Part shown: positions 43,431-52,880 of the stretch, one piece after another
Position numbering within the stretch: position 1 is the first letter of the stretch
Layout of the letters: each line of letters begins with the position of its first letter
Source: Prorocentrum cordatum
Taxonomy: Eukaryota; Sar; Dinophyceae; Prorocentrales; Prorocentraceae
Length of the DNA stretch: 64,000 bases
Direction of reading: 5' to 3'
Assembly: GCA_963575745.1 (NCBI GenBank)
Contig: CAUYUJ010019364.1
Coordinates: forward strand, 74,501-138,500
The notes under the pieces: model-generated
Told to the model about the DNA's origin: nothing
Databases searched by the model: none
Seen by the model: the letters and a program-made list of their open reading frames with translations, nothing else
Program-made: the position numbers and the translations under genes

Positions 43431-43432
43431 CT

Positions 43433-44600
43433 GGGGGGGGGGGGGGGGGGCGATCTGCGAAACTGTCGCCACTTTCGAGGGCTGCTGGTGGGTCCAGCGG
43501 AGTGAGGCACCGCGCAGACCTGAGCGGTAGCTCGCTGTGCCTGGGGGGCTGCGATCTGCGAAACTGTCGCCACCTTCGAGGGCTGCAAGTGGGTCCAGCG
43601 GAGTGAGGCACGCGCAGACCTGAGGGGTAGCTCGCCGTCCCTTGGGGGCTGCGATCTGCGAAACCGTCGCCACTTTCGAGGGCTGCTCGTGGGCCCAACG
43701 GAGTGAGGCACCGCGCAAACCTGAGCGGTAGCTCGCCGTCCCTGGGGGGCTGCGATCTGCGAAACTGTCGCCACCTTCGAGGGCTGCTGGTGGGTCCAGC
43801 AGAGTGAGGAATCGCGCAGACCTGAGCGGTAGCTCGCCGTCCCTGGGGGGCTGCGATCTGCAAACCCGTCGCCACTTGCGAGGGCTGCTGGTGGGTCCAG
43901 CGGAGTGAGGCACCGCGCAGACCTGAGCGGTAGCTCGCCGTCCCTGGGGGGCTGCGATCTGCGAAACTGTCGCCACCTTCGAGGGCTGCTGGTGGGTCCA
44001 GCAGAGTGAGGAATCGCGCAGACCTGAGCGGTAGCTCGCCGTCCCTGGGGGGCTGCGATCTGCAAACCCGTCGCCACTTGCGAGGGCTGCTGGTGGGTCC
44101 AGCGGAGTGAGGCACCGCGCAGACCTGAGCGGTAGCTCGCCGTCCCTGGGGGGCTGCGATCTGCGAAACTGTCGCCACCTTCGAGGGCTGCAAGTGGGAC
44201 CAGCGGAGTGAGGCACCGCGCAGACCTGAGCGGTAGCTCGCCGTCCCTGGGGGGCTGCGATCTGCTAAACTGTCGCCACTTGCGAGGGCTGCTGGTGGGT
44301 CCAGCGGAGTGAGGCACCGCGCAGACATGAGCGGTAGCTCGCCGTCCCTGGGGGGGCTGCGATCTGCGAAACCGTCGCCACTTTCGAGGGTTGCTGGTGG
44401 GTCCAGCGGAGTGACCTTTCGAGGGCTGCTGGTGGGTCCAGCGGAGTGAGGCACCGCGCAGACCTGAGCGGTAGCTCGCCGTCCCTGGGGGGCTGCGATC
44501 TGCGAAACTGTCGCCACCTTCGAGGGCTGCTGGTGGGTCCGGCGGAGTGAGGCACCACGCAGATCTGAGCGGGACCTCGCAATCCCGTGGGGACTGCGAG
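43433..44600. repeat. Tandem array, unit about 101 bp, 11 units
   Basis: GATCTGC anchors occur at 43,452, 43,553, 43,653, 43,752, 43,855, 43,956, 44,057, 44,158, 44,259, 44,361 and 44,502, giving a unit of 99-103 bp and one 141 bp unit that contains a partial extra repeat. Units share CTGTCGCCACTTTCGAGGGC, GGTGGGTCCAGCGGAGTGAG and GCGGTAGCTCGCCGTCC. A G18 run (43,433-43,450) precedes the array. The minus strand is open across the whole array in more than one frame because a 101 bp unit free of stops cycles the frames. Confidence 0.95.
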
Positions 44601-44970
44601 CATCACGAATGCCGCTCGCAGAAATACATGCGTCCATGTCACGTCATCACCAACGTATAACGTCTCCCAAGCTACTCATGCCCCGCATTGCGCAGGGGTT
44701 GGGTACGTCGCCAGGGTAATTATCAGAATTTCTTGCGACCAGCCCGTTACCACGAGAAAACCCGACCATCGAAACATAACACATACACGCCGTATCTCTC
44801 AATTCGACTGGTCCCACAGCCGACCGGCTGTCAGCCTGCCGCCGGCGTGGCCCCTCCCGCCCCCAGGGCGCCGCCGCCAGCTCCGCCACGCGTAAGCCAT
44901 CCCCTTCCATCGCCAGCGGCGCCCGGCTTCAGGCGGCAGGAGGAAGGGGGGGGGGAAGGGGGTGTAGGAA
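44601..44970. other. Unique sequence between the 101 bp array and a purine tract
   Basis: About 370 bp with no conserved coding motif on either strand. Confidence 0.5.
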
Positions 44971-44974
44971 GGGG

Positions 44975-45450
44975 GAGGGGGAAGGAGGAAGAGAAGGAGG
45001 AGGAGGAGGAGGAGGAGGAGGAGGAGGAGGAGGAGGAGGAGGAGGAGGAGGAGGAGAGGAGGAGGAGGAGGAGAGGAGGAGGAGGAGGAGGAGGAAGAGG
45101 AGGACGAGGAGGAGGAAAAGGAGGAGGAGGAGAGGAGGAGGAGGAGGAGGAGGAGGGGAGGAAAAAGGAAGGAGAATGAGGAGGAGGAGGAGGAGGAGGA
45201 GAGAGAGGAGGAGGAGAGGAGGAGGAGGAGGGAGGAGGAGGAGAGAGGAGGAGGAAGAGGAGGACGAGAAGGAGGAGGAGGAGGAGGAGGAGGAGGAGGA
45301 GGAGGGGGAGGAGGTGGAGGAGGAGGAGGAGGCGGAACACGTAGCAGGAGGAGGAGGAGGAGGAGGAGGAAGAGGAGGACGAGGAGGAGGCTATGGAGAT
45401 GGAGATGGAAATCGAGGAGGAGGAGGATGAACACGTAATTAGCAGGAGGG
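44975..45450. repeat. Homopurine (GGA)n tract
   Basis: About 475 bp of A/G with GGA as the main unit, interrupted only at about 45,334-45,345 (CGGAACACGTAGC). Purine-rich DNA continues more loosely to 45,700. The longest purine tract in the window. Confidence 0.95.
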
Positions 45451-46180
45451 GGATGAGGTGGAGGAGGAAGAGTTCACCTCGCGGGCTGTGGAGGAGTCTG
45501 GGAGGATGCCGGTGAGGAGCAGGAGGGTGGTCAGGAGGTGAGAAGGAGGAGAATGAGGAGGAGTAGGAGGACGCGGAGAAGTAGAGGGGGCGGAGTGGGG
45601 GGGAGTGAGAAAACAAGGAACAGCAATAGCCTAAGGAGGATGTTGGGGGAGAAAACGATGATGATGAGGAGCATGAGGTGAGGAGAAGGAGGAGGAGGAG
45701 GTCAGGTAATGTAAGGCAAGGCGCTCGTGGAGGTAAGTCCGAACGGTCGAAACCCGATGGGCTCTTCTGGCCTCCCTGCGAAGGGACGATTGGGCAGGGC
45801 CCCCTTTCTGGGCCTGCGCGCGGGAGCGGGCGGAGTCTCGGCCCTCGGCCCGCTGCCGCCACGCGGGGGGACACCCACAACATCGAAATAGGGGGGGGGG
45901 GGAACCGTCACCCCATCTGATGGGGTCAGGATCTCCCGACCGCTGGCAGGGCACAGATAAAGCGGGGCAGCGAGCGGCGAGGGGATGAGCGAAGGGCGGC
46001 GGCCGCGCGCTCTCCACCCTCGCCTCCCCCCCTCCGAAGGGCCCCCTCCTCTCCACCCCCCGACCCCCACTAAAATTAAGGTTGGCTCGGTGGACCCCGT
46101 AGCCGAATTCAAGAGGCTGGCTTGCTCATGTGCTCACGATGCTCATCACGGAGGGTACTGTATTGATTTCCTCTCCCATT
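45451..46180. other. Purine-rich then GC-rich sequence without a gene
   Basis: Loose GGA-rich sequence to 45,700, then unique GC-rich DNA with a G12 run near 45,891-45,902. No gene recognised. Confidence 0.5.
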
Positions 46181-47160
46181 GGTAGTATACCCCATCTCGC
46201 TTACGCAGTGCAATACTAACGTATATGTCCGTGTTTGCCTAGGCAGTATACTTCTGTCGGGGTCTGCACTGTTTAGTTCTGTCCACCAATTGTGTTGTGA
46301 ACAACGGGTCCTGCGCCGACTTCTCAGGCCTTGCTGTTGGTGCTCGGCGCTTATGGGGGAAGGCGTCATCTTCCTTCTTCTTGCCATCCTCCAGTTGCTT
46401 CTCGAGCTCCTTGGTCCTGGCCCTCAGCGCTGTTGTTCGGGGCGTGCTCGGACTGCTGCTCGCACTCGTGCCCGACGCTCCTGCTCCTCCACCGTGCAAG
46501 CGCTGGTACCCTTCTGGCTCGATCCACTTCGACGGGTCTTTCTGCTGCCATCCATACTGCGGCCACGTGCTAGGATCGCTGTGATTCCACGGCGGCTGGT
46601 AAGGGGCCCCGCTCGTTTGAATCATCAGCGCCTCCATCCCGTTTTCCTCCACGAACTGGGCCTGCTCGTCGCTCTGCGGCCCCGCGTAGTCCTTGCCGGC
46701 GTAGTGCTCGATCTCCTCGTGCATCTTCTCGTGCAGCATGCTGGGTGTCTCCGTCATCTTCTGAATCGCGATCTCTATCACGTTGGCCTGGTTCTCCAGC
46801 TGGTAGTATCACTCTTCTTGGGCAATGTCCTCTGCCGCGGTGTTCGTCTTCCCCATCTTGGTCCTGGCCGTGGAGTGGAGATCGCCAGCGTGCGTTTGTG
46901 GTCCTTCATCGTCTCCAACTCCTGCCATATTCCTTTCGTCACTGTCTGGAGGACGTGCTTCGTGCTCTTCAAGTTTACCTCCGCGCGCTTCAGCGCGTGC
47001 TCGAACGTGCCCACCTCCGTGGCCCCCTCGTCTCGGTAGTAGGTGCCCTTCACTCCGCTGGCCGACGTGACTCCGCAGTGGTAGTAGCTCGTAGCTTTCC
47101 CCTCGTGGTGGGAATCAGAATCCCGTCGCTGACTGTCCTGGTCTGAGCCTGAACAGCTGG
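46180..47160 (-). pseudogene. Hypothetical charged coding remnant downstream of E6
   Basis: A 180-codon minus frame (46,239-46,781) reads well as protein: MLHEKMHEEIEHYAGKDYAG, PPWNHSDPSTWPQYGWQQKD (Trp/Pro-rich), a Gly/Ser/Thr linker and a coiled-coil-like LRARTKELEKQLEDGKKKE. Upstream, the same frame continues through a TGA near 46,808 to about 46,860, and another frame carries FEHALKRAEVNLKSTKHVL. I do not recognise the family. Trp-rich plus coiled coil suggests an ORF1-type protein, either of E6 or of a separate element. Confidence 0.4.
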
Positions 47161-48449
47161 TGTCGGATCACAACATTTGGACAATTATTGGTCGTAGTAC
47201 TAGCGGGAGTCGTTCTTTTCTCTAGGGCTTCGAATCCGTCAGGGTTCTCACGCAGTGTCTTTTGAGTCCCACGGGGCCCCTTGCGTTTCGCCCCTAGCCG
47301 TGCTCTGCACGCGGTCATATTCCTCCCCAGTTGTATGGGGTTTTCCGATCGTGGTGGTGGTGCTCGTCATAAATACTGGACAACGCTCGTCCGCGGCTCA
47401 TAGCTGGGGCCCACGCGCGCTTTTCTGATGCTTCGCTTCCGGCTCCCAGTCTGTTTGTTCCCTTGGCCCTACTCGAACGATGGTTCCCAATTAACCTCCC
47501 CTCGGTCTCGCCCTGCTGCCTCTTCCTCCTCCAGCGCAAGATCTTCTTGTGTACAGGGGCCTCTGATCCGTCCACCTTTTGTTGGTATACTGTATACATG
47601 ATGCCCTCTCAATAGTCAACATGATCGCCCGAATAATCTGGACATGTTCCCGCGTGGAGTCAATGGCGCGGCTGCGGGGGCGAATGGTCGTCAGGCTGAC
47701 AAGATGGGTCGGATTCGCCGTGCGTGCACTGAGTAGCTGTTTTTCCTCTGCAGGATCCCCCCTGCTGATGCAGGGTCACATGCGCGAGCTCGAATGATGC
47801 AATCGCTTCGCCCAGCGTGGGAACAGCGCGGTTGAGATCTGCAACGCACGCAAAAAAACTCGCTCGATGTCATCACTTGGCCAGTCATCCTCTTCTTCTC
47901 CCCCTCCTTCCATCTTAGTGAGTCGCATCCCTCGGCCGTTCTTTTTTGGTGTGAATACTGGCTTGTTGCCCAAATCACCTCTTAACCAGACCCTTAGTAC
48001 GTGTAACCCCGTTCCGTCAACGCCCTGGGAGAATATGTGACCAGCTGGCCCCTGGAATCGTAGTTCTAGATGTCCGTCCGTCGCTGTCCGTGGTAGATGG
48101 CGCCCTGCAAGCCGAGCCTCAGCACCGCCAGGAGTAGTTATCACTGCAGGCCACCCCTGCCCCTGCAGTCTGGCAAAGAATGACTGTTCGCTTGCTCTCC
48201 TGGCGCGGTTGTGCTTCGCTGGCTCTCGTAATGCATGCATTTTGCCGCTGTTGGCTGAGCTTTGTGAGCCTCGCGGGGTCTTTGCCCAAGTCCTCGGTGC
48301 ATTTTTCTTCTTTTGTCCTCGGTGGGGCTGCATCCGGTGGTCCTGGGCCCCTCCGCGCTGTGTGCGACGCTCCTGGGCCCTGGGCTTTCCTGGGTGCAAG
48401 ACTGTATCGTGTGCGTCGGAGTCGACGTGCTCTCTGCTCTGCTCGCTGC
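47161..48449 (-). other. Low-confidence E6 tail
   Basis: Minus frames include HLELRFQGPAGHIFSQGVDG near 48,010-48,070, loosely like the end of LINE C-terminal domains. Otherwise no assignable motif; several short frames and frame changes. Confidence 0.3.
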
Positions 48450-49560
48450 CTAGCGCCTCTGGAGCGCCTTCGAATTCCTCTCGCACGTCCGCTCGAGCTC
48501 CGTCTTCGGTCTGCAGCTCGCCGCCGTCCTGCCCCCCGGGGAGAACAGTCCGTGGTCGATCGCTGCCATGGGCTTCGACGCGTGGACCCCGTCGATCTTC
48601 TCGACGGGTTTCGGGGGACTTGCGTGCCCATCATCGCCGGGCTGACGCGCGGCATCGGGTTCACAGCGTAGCTCGCCTTGCCCAGCCGACGTTCGTCGTC
48701 CGCGTCGCTGAGCTCGCGCGCGTCCGCGGCCTTGCTGCGCGGGGTCGTCTCCGCCGAGAAATGTGGCCCCCGCTCCGTCTCCACCGCCCCTTGCCTTTGT
48801 CTCTGACTTGTTGCGCGTAGTCTCTGCCTGCTTTTGTCGTGGCCATGCGCGCTGCGCGCAGGATCGGCGCCGGCCAGCAACTCGATGCGAGGCGCTTGAC
48901 TCCGATGCCCGCGCGCCACATCTCGAGCGCCTTTTTCTTGGGCGCATCGCGCAGAGTGCGGCCCCGCATGATGCTGCCGCGCGCGGCGTTGCAGCTCTCT
49001 CAATTCTTGAACCATGCGGTTGCAGATGGCGCGTGCCAGCGACTCGGGCTGCTGCGCTTCGCGTCTCCATTTGCCGTGGTCGATGTGGCATGCCCCGAAC
49101 AGGTCTGCACCCCTAGTCGCACGGCCAGTCGCCGTGCGCCGATTGCTGAACGTGCTGAGGCACCGCGGGTACTGGTTCGCCACGACGAATTGTGCCACCA
49201 ACGGCCTGACATGTGTCTCCCGTCTGTGCCCCCCCGGTGCCCGTGCTGTTGCAAATCTGTTGCCGCGCGTGTATCTGTCCCCCTCCCCCCCCATGCGCAT
49301 GTGGTCGCGCCAGTAGGGTTTGTGGACGATTTCCTGTGACTCCTTCTCTCCGTCCCTCCCCTCCTGATGGTTATATGTTGTAGCTGCGCCGCGCAATGTG
49401 GCTGGGTCCGTATTTGTCCTGTGTTCGCACTGCTGTATCCCAAGTGTCAATGGGTTGATTTCTGACTTGCGAGTCGCGTGCAAGACCCTCACATCTTCGT
49501 GCGTCGCAGCCAGCGAACCCGAATCGGTCTCCGCATTGCCTGGCCCACGGGACCTGTGCC
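48450..49560 (-). pseudogene. LINE E6 thumb and C-terminal domain
   Basis: Segments in order: SLAATHEDVRVLHATRKSE (about 49,440-49,500), the D-V-L-x-V-L helix seen in LINE thumbs; FVVANQYPRCLSTFSN near 49,150-49,190, which may be a decayed Cys/His finger; then in another frame KRLASSCWPAPILRAARM and TTKAGRDYAQQVRDKGKG (about 48,800-48,880). The last matches KSMAAGQNYGNQVRKKGDG in E4. After that come Arg/Ala-rich stretches in three frames. Domain function unknown. Confidence 0.45.
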
Positions 49561-49734
49561 TGCTCGCAAATGCATGTGTGCAGTCGTAGTACGAGTGCAC
49601 TGCGCTGTGTCTCAGCTCCCCTGCTCTCCACTGCGAGGCCTGCGCGCGAAGGGCGGCGTTCTCTCTGCACCTGTGTGCTATCCCTTCCTGTGCCCGAGCT
49701 GGGTGGGAGATCAGCTGCAAACCGCGATCCTCGC

Positions 49735-50800
49735 GACGCGAGGTAAGCCGCGCGAGAGTTTTCGACCGATAGGCCTGCTCCCTACCCCCGCCGGAATGTT
49801 CTGGAAACTGGATCGCCGTGACATAGGCGCCTGGAAGGCATGTGCCAAGCGGCCTTGCATGCGTGGCGTTTCTGGCAGGAGCTGTGAGAGAGCGGTCTGG
49901 GAGCAGAGTCTAGTGGTCGAACCGAACTTGAATGCAGGGGGGTGCTCGTCGGAGTGCCTCGTTGATTTAACGGCGGTGTGCGAGAGAGTGAACTACTGCC
50001 TTCTCGTCGAGGCCACAATGATGCATCGTTGCCATCTCATTCGCTTTAACTTGCAATTGCCCGTGCACTGCGGCAGGCGGATCACCGGCATCTCAGGAGC
50101 GTTTGCGCAGGCAGCTGTAGTCGAGCGAGGCAGCTTGGCAGGGCGCGGGCAGGTCGCTCGTCTGCTGATCTGCCCCTTCTCGCCCCCCGCGACCGCGCGA
50201 AGCGTCGTTTTGGCAGCGTGCGCACGCGCGGCGCAATAGAGGGGACATCGCATTGCAATCGCCAGGGCATCCGTCGCACATTGAAGCTCTGCAGCAGCGC
50301 GCAGTTGTTTATCCGCGCGCGTTGCTGGAACAGCTTCAGGCGGTCATTTCTCAATCTAAGGGGCCGGTCTTGAGCGCGCGCGCGAGTGCTGGGCGGGTCG
50401 TCGCAGGCAAGCTTGAGATGCGGAGCTTCAGGGCGCGCCGCGGGGCAATGACCTCGATTGCGACCGGGCTCTCGCCAGCAGAATGACCAGAGGCTCCAAG
50501 GTACTTCAGGCTCGACTTAGACACAAGGAGCACATTCGAGGACTCAGGAGCTCCATCGAGGGGCTGGCGAGGGTCGCTCGTTCAAGGGGATTCGCTTCAG
50601 CTACCTATGGGGCCCGAGCCGATGGAATGTCCACCGCCGCGCTTAAGCAAGTTCGGAATGCTGTGGCCTTCCGCTCCCGACGCGGTGCCAGGCGGCCAGG
50701 CGCCAGTGGGCGGGGCCCAAAGTTATGCAGCAGGTTTTTCACTTTCTCATTGATAAGCGAGACTTCGACTGGAACCAGGTCAGAGGTCCCGCTGGTGCAA
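49735..50800 (+). pseudogene. LINE E7 reverse transcriptase, frameshifted
   Basis: FRPIGLLPTPAGMFWKLDRR (from 49,764) is the RT fingers motif (R-P-I-x-L-L-P-T). CLVDLTAVCERVNYCLL (about 49,956-50,005) is motif A, with the catalytic Asp. GRRITGISGAFAQ and GSLAGRGQVARLL (about 50,080-50,165) fit motif B. Motif C was not found and seems lost at a frame change near 50,240. KGPVLSARASAGRVVAGKL (50,363 on) resembles the motif D Lys region, and in a third frame LRSSIEGLARVARSRG plus ATYGARADGMSTAAL (about 50,540-50,640) is the thumb. Non-functional. Confidence 0.65.
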
Positions 50801-52290
50801 TTGTGCTGACTCTTAGGAGACTAGGCTTGGAACCGCGAGCCTGGGACCTTTTCGCGACTCGCACTGGCCTGCAAATCGACGCAGCATATTTGGAAGGTCG
50901 GCCGCTCAAGATGATTGTGGAGAGGGTCGTTCGGGGGCGCTTGATCCTCGGGCTCGGAGACGGTCGGGTCGGAGGTCTTGATGATGGGCCATGTCTCGAC
51001 CCGGGATCGGTGGCAGGCAGCGGCAGGTCTCGCAGGAGTGGTAGCAGGGGGATATCCGACCCAGAACACCCTTTCCAGGACCGCAGGGTGGTTGACAGCA
51101 TGTGCCAGCTAAGCCAGTGCGAGAGAGGAACGCCTCTCCATCGCTTCCATTGCCAAGCGCATCGCACCACACTTCGAGATTTCAATGTCCAAGATCTCTT
51201 GGACTTACCGGTGCAGGATTGCACCGTGGCGCTCCTCACGAAGGCGTTTTTTCCAAGCGCGGAGTGGGCGTGGCCGGCTCCATGGCAGCAGGCAGGGTTT
51301 CAGTGGGGCGTGATGTCACCGAACGGAGTGCTGGTCAGGAAAGTGTGCGTTCCCGGCTGGCGTCTTGATCAAGAGAAGTCCCTCCTTGGCACGAGCAAAG
51401 TGGGCGATCGTCACAGTTTCCGATAGCGGGCGCATCGCTGGCTCATCGTTTGGTCCCCTGCCCCACATCATCCAGCTGGCTGGCGCAGGTGAAGTCTAAA
51501 TGGCGTTGCGGTTGGCTGGCCCTGAGGAGCTGGAGGTGATCACGGACTGCAAGATGGTCGAGGATACTTGGGGGTTCGGGCCGTCCCAAAACTTGCAGGA
51601 TGTTGCTGTCTCGGAGCTTTGGAAGGGGATCTTCAGGCGTGCTGAAGTGATTGGAAATGAGGGAATATAGATGGGTAGGGTTAGGTCTGATTTAACCCTC
51701 GGTCAGGCCCGTAGGCAAGGTGCAAGCGACTGGGCTTGGAGGGGGAACGAGTGGGCCGACGAGCTTGCTAAGCGCCCCGCTTAGACGTAGTGTAGCACTG
51801 GTTTACCAATTTGCTTGGTTAATTGCAGAGGTCACGGAAGACCTGGCGGACAAAGGCTTTCAAGATGCCGCTAAGTTTAAGAGGCCAGGACGGCCCGAGC
51901 CGCAAATACTTCAATTAATGCGCCCGATGGGCAGTGTGTTGAGAAAGTGGGCAAGCACTACAAGTGTGTAGCATGCGGGAAGCGCGGGCGACCGAAATTA
52001 CACATTGATCTTGTCCCTTGCGGCGGTCCACCTAAGATTGCGAGGACGGCTCACAAGAGCAACCGTGTGTGGTTGAGTGGGGGGCGGGTGGCCTGGTGTT
52101 TGTGTTGTGGCGCTTTCACTTCTGCCCGCTCCCGTTTCCGGGGCCAAATGTTACGTGGGCCCTCGCAGTCGTGATGCTGTGAAGATACTTGAGCAGCCCA
52201 GGAGCGGAGTGGACCCAAGCTCGGGTGCGAACTTTGGGCGTTCAACTCCGCGGAGGTGCATCGTACAGGCGGGGTGGACCTTTGCCTCCT
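50725..52290 (+). pseudogene. LINE E7 connection, RNase H and C-terminal Cys region
   Basis: VRGPAGAIVLTLRRLGLEPR (50,779 on) starts the connection domain, with the G-P-x-x-A pattern. RNase H follows in another frame: KWAIVTVSDSGRIAGSSFG (51,398 on), an Ala-Gly-Ala-Gly-Glu near 51,490, ELEVITDCKMVEDTWGFG (51,527 on) with the third Asp, and GNEWADELAK (51,742-51,771) with the last Asp. Stops occur near 51,498 and 51,667. The C-terminus shows HYKCVACGKRGRPKLH, VAWCLCCGAFTSARSRF and a final GW-type segment (51,952-52,290), giving Cys-x2-Cys pairs probably binding zinc. Confidence 0.65.
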
Positions 52291-52300
52291 CCCGAACCCA

Positions 52301-52448
52301 CCGCTGCTCTTTCCTTGTCTTTCGCGCTGTCACTTATGGGGGGGGGGGGGGCCTTGCCGCTCGGCGGTAACGGACACCATCGGGGCCACTAGGGGCCACG
52401 AGTGGGAGGGGGAGGAGGCGGAGCGTCCAGAGAGGTCCCTTGGTCAAT
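52301..52448. other. Gap between the convergent 3' ends of E7 and E8
   Basis: Short spacer holding a G12 run (about 52,337-52,348). The 3' UTR of both LINEs should end here, but no poly-A or other tail is obvious on either strand. Confidence 0.5.
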
Positions 52449-52880
52449 CTACCCTTGGCCCCTCTCACGCCGCTCACTCGATCGCCGCCATTCGCCCATC
52501 GGCAGGTCGGTGGCGAGGCGAGCAGCACGGGCGATGAGGAGAGAGGATGGCGGGTCGGGCGCAGCCGAGCCTGGGGCCCTACGCTTCGCGCGCAGCAAAC
52601 GGTGGAAATCATACAGAATGACAATCTGACGCAAGCGCACCAGCGAGCACTCTGACAGAGCAAGACGGTCAGAGAGAGAGGCAGGGAGGGAGAGACGGGA
52701 GACCATCGCAACATTCCAGAGAAAACGACGGCATTCAATATAATGAGATAGGCTATCTCGGGCGCATTCGCACCCGAGAAGGCAGCCCTGGTCGACATTC
52801 CTTAATCTTGTATCAGTGACCCACCCCCCAGTCCACGTACGGATGGCGGCCATCCGCCAAGAGGGGGGGGGCCTTTGCAA
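52449..52880 (-). pseudogene. LINE E8 C-terminal Cys/His domain, shifted frame
   Basis: The RT frame ends at 52,813, but homologous-looking sequence continues in another frame entered at the C9 run (52,863-52,871): AAIRTWTGGWVTDTRLRN, then CLLGCECARDSLSHYIEC (about 52,745-52,800). This C-x3-C-x-C...H-x3-C pattern is a C-terminal zinc motif common in LINEs. A homopolymer length change explains the shift, so the copy may be intact if that run is mis-sequenced. Stop at 52,449. Confidence 0.75.

Larger units (their letters stand above)
46180..49580 (-). mobile_element. E6: LINE 3' half (thumb and C-terminal regions)
   Basis: The minus strand carries RT-thumb-like sequence (49,560-49,300), a Cys/His patch, a C-terminal domain with the AGRDY-x-QQVR-x-KG signature (48,800-48,860), and further charged coding remnants to 46,180. 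Endonuclease and RT palm are absent, which is typical 5' truncation. Its upstream end lies about 100 bp from plus-strand E7, head to head. Frames change several times. Confidence 0.5.
49660..52300 (+). mobile_element. E7: 5'-truncated LINE on the plus strand (RT, RNase H, Cys motif)
   Basis: The only plus-strand element. It starts in RT fingers at about 49,760 and runs through RT motifs A and B, post-palm, thumb, RNase H and a C-terminal Cys-rich region to about 52,290. Endonuclease and ORF1 are missing. The domain set and C-terminal motif match E3, so E3 and E7 probably belong to one clade (with RNase H), unlike E8. It faces E6 head to head and E8 tail to tail. Several frameshifts and internal stops. 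Confidence 0.7.

Noticed and set aside
43207-44637. A 476-codon minus-strand ORF and its overlapping partners
   Set aside because: The ORF cycles the three frames of a 101 bp tandem repeat. I kept it as a repeat and only flagged the lack of stops.
50725-51426. Host gene on the plus strand
   Set aside because: The frame starts with a GPAGA connection motif and is followed by RNase H and Cys motifs in LINE order, so it is part of E7.
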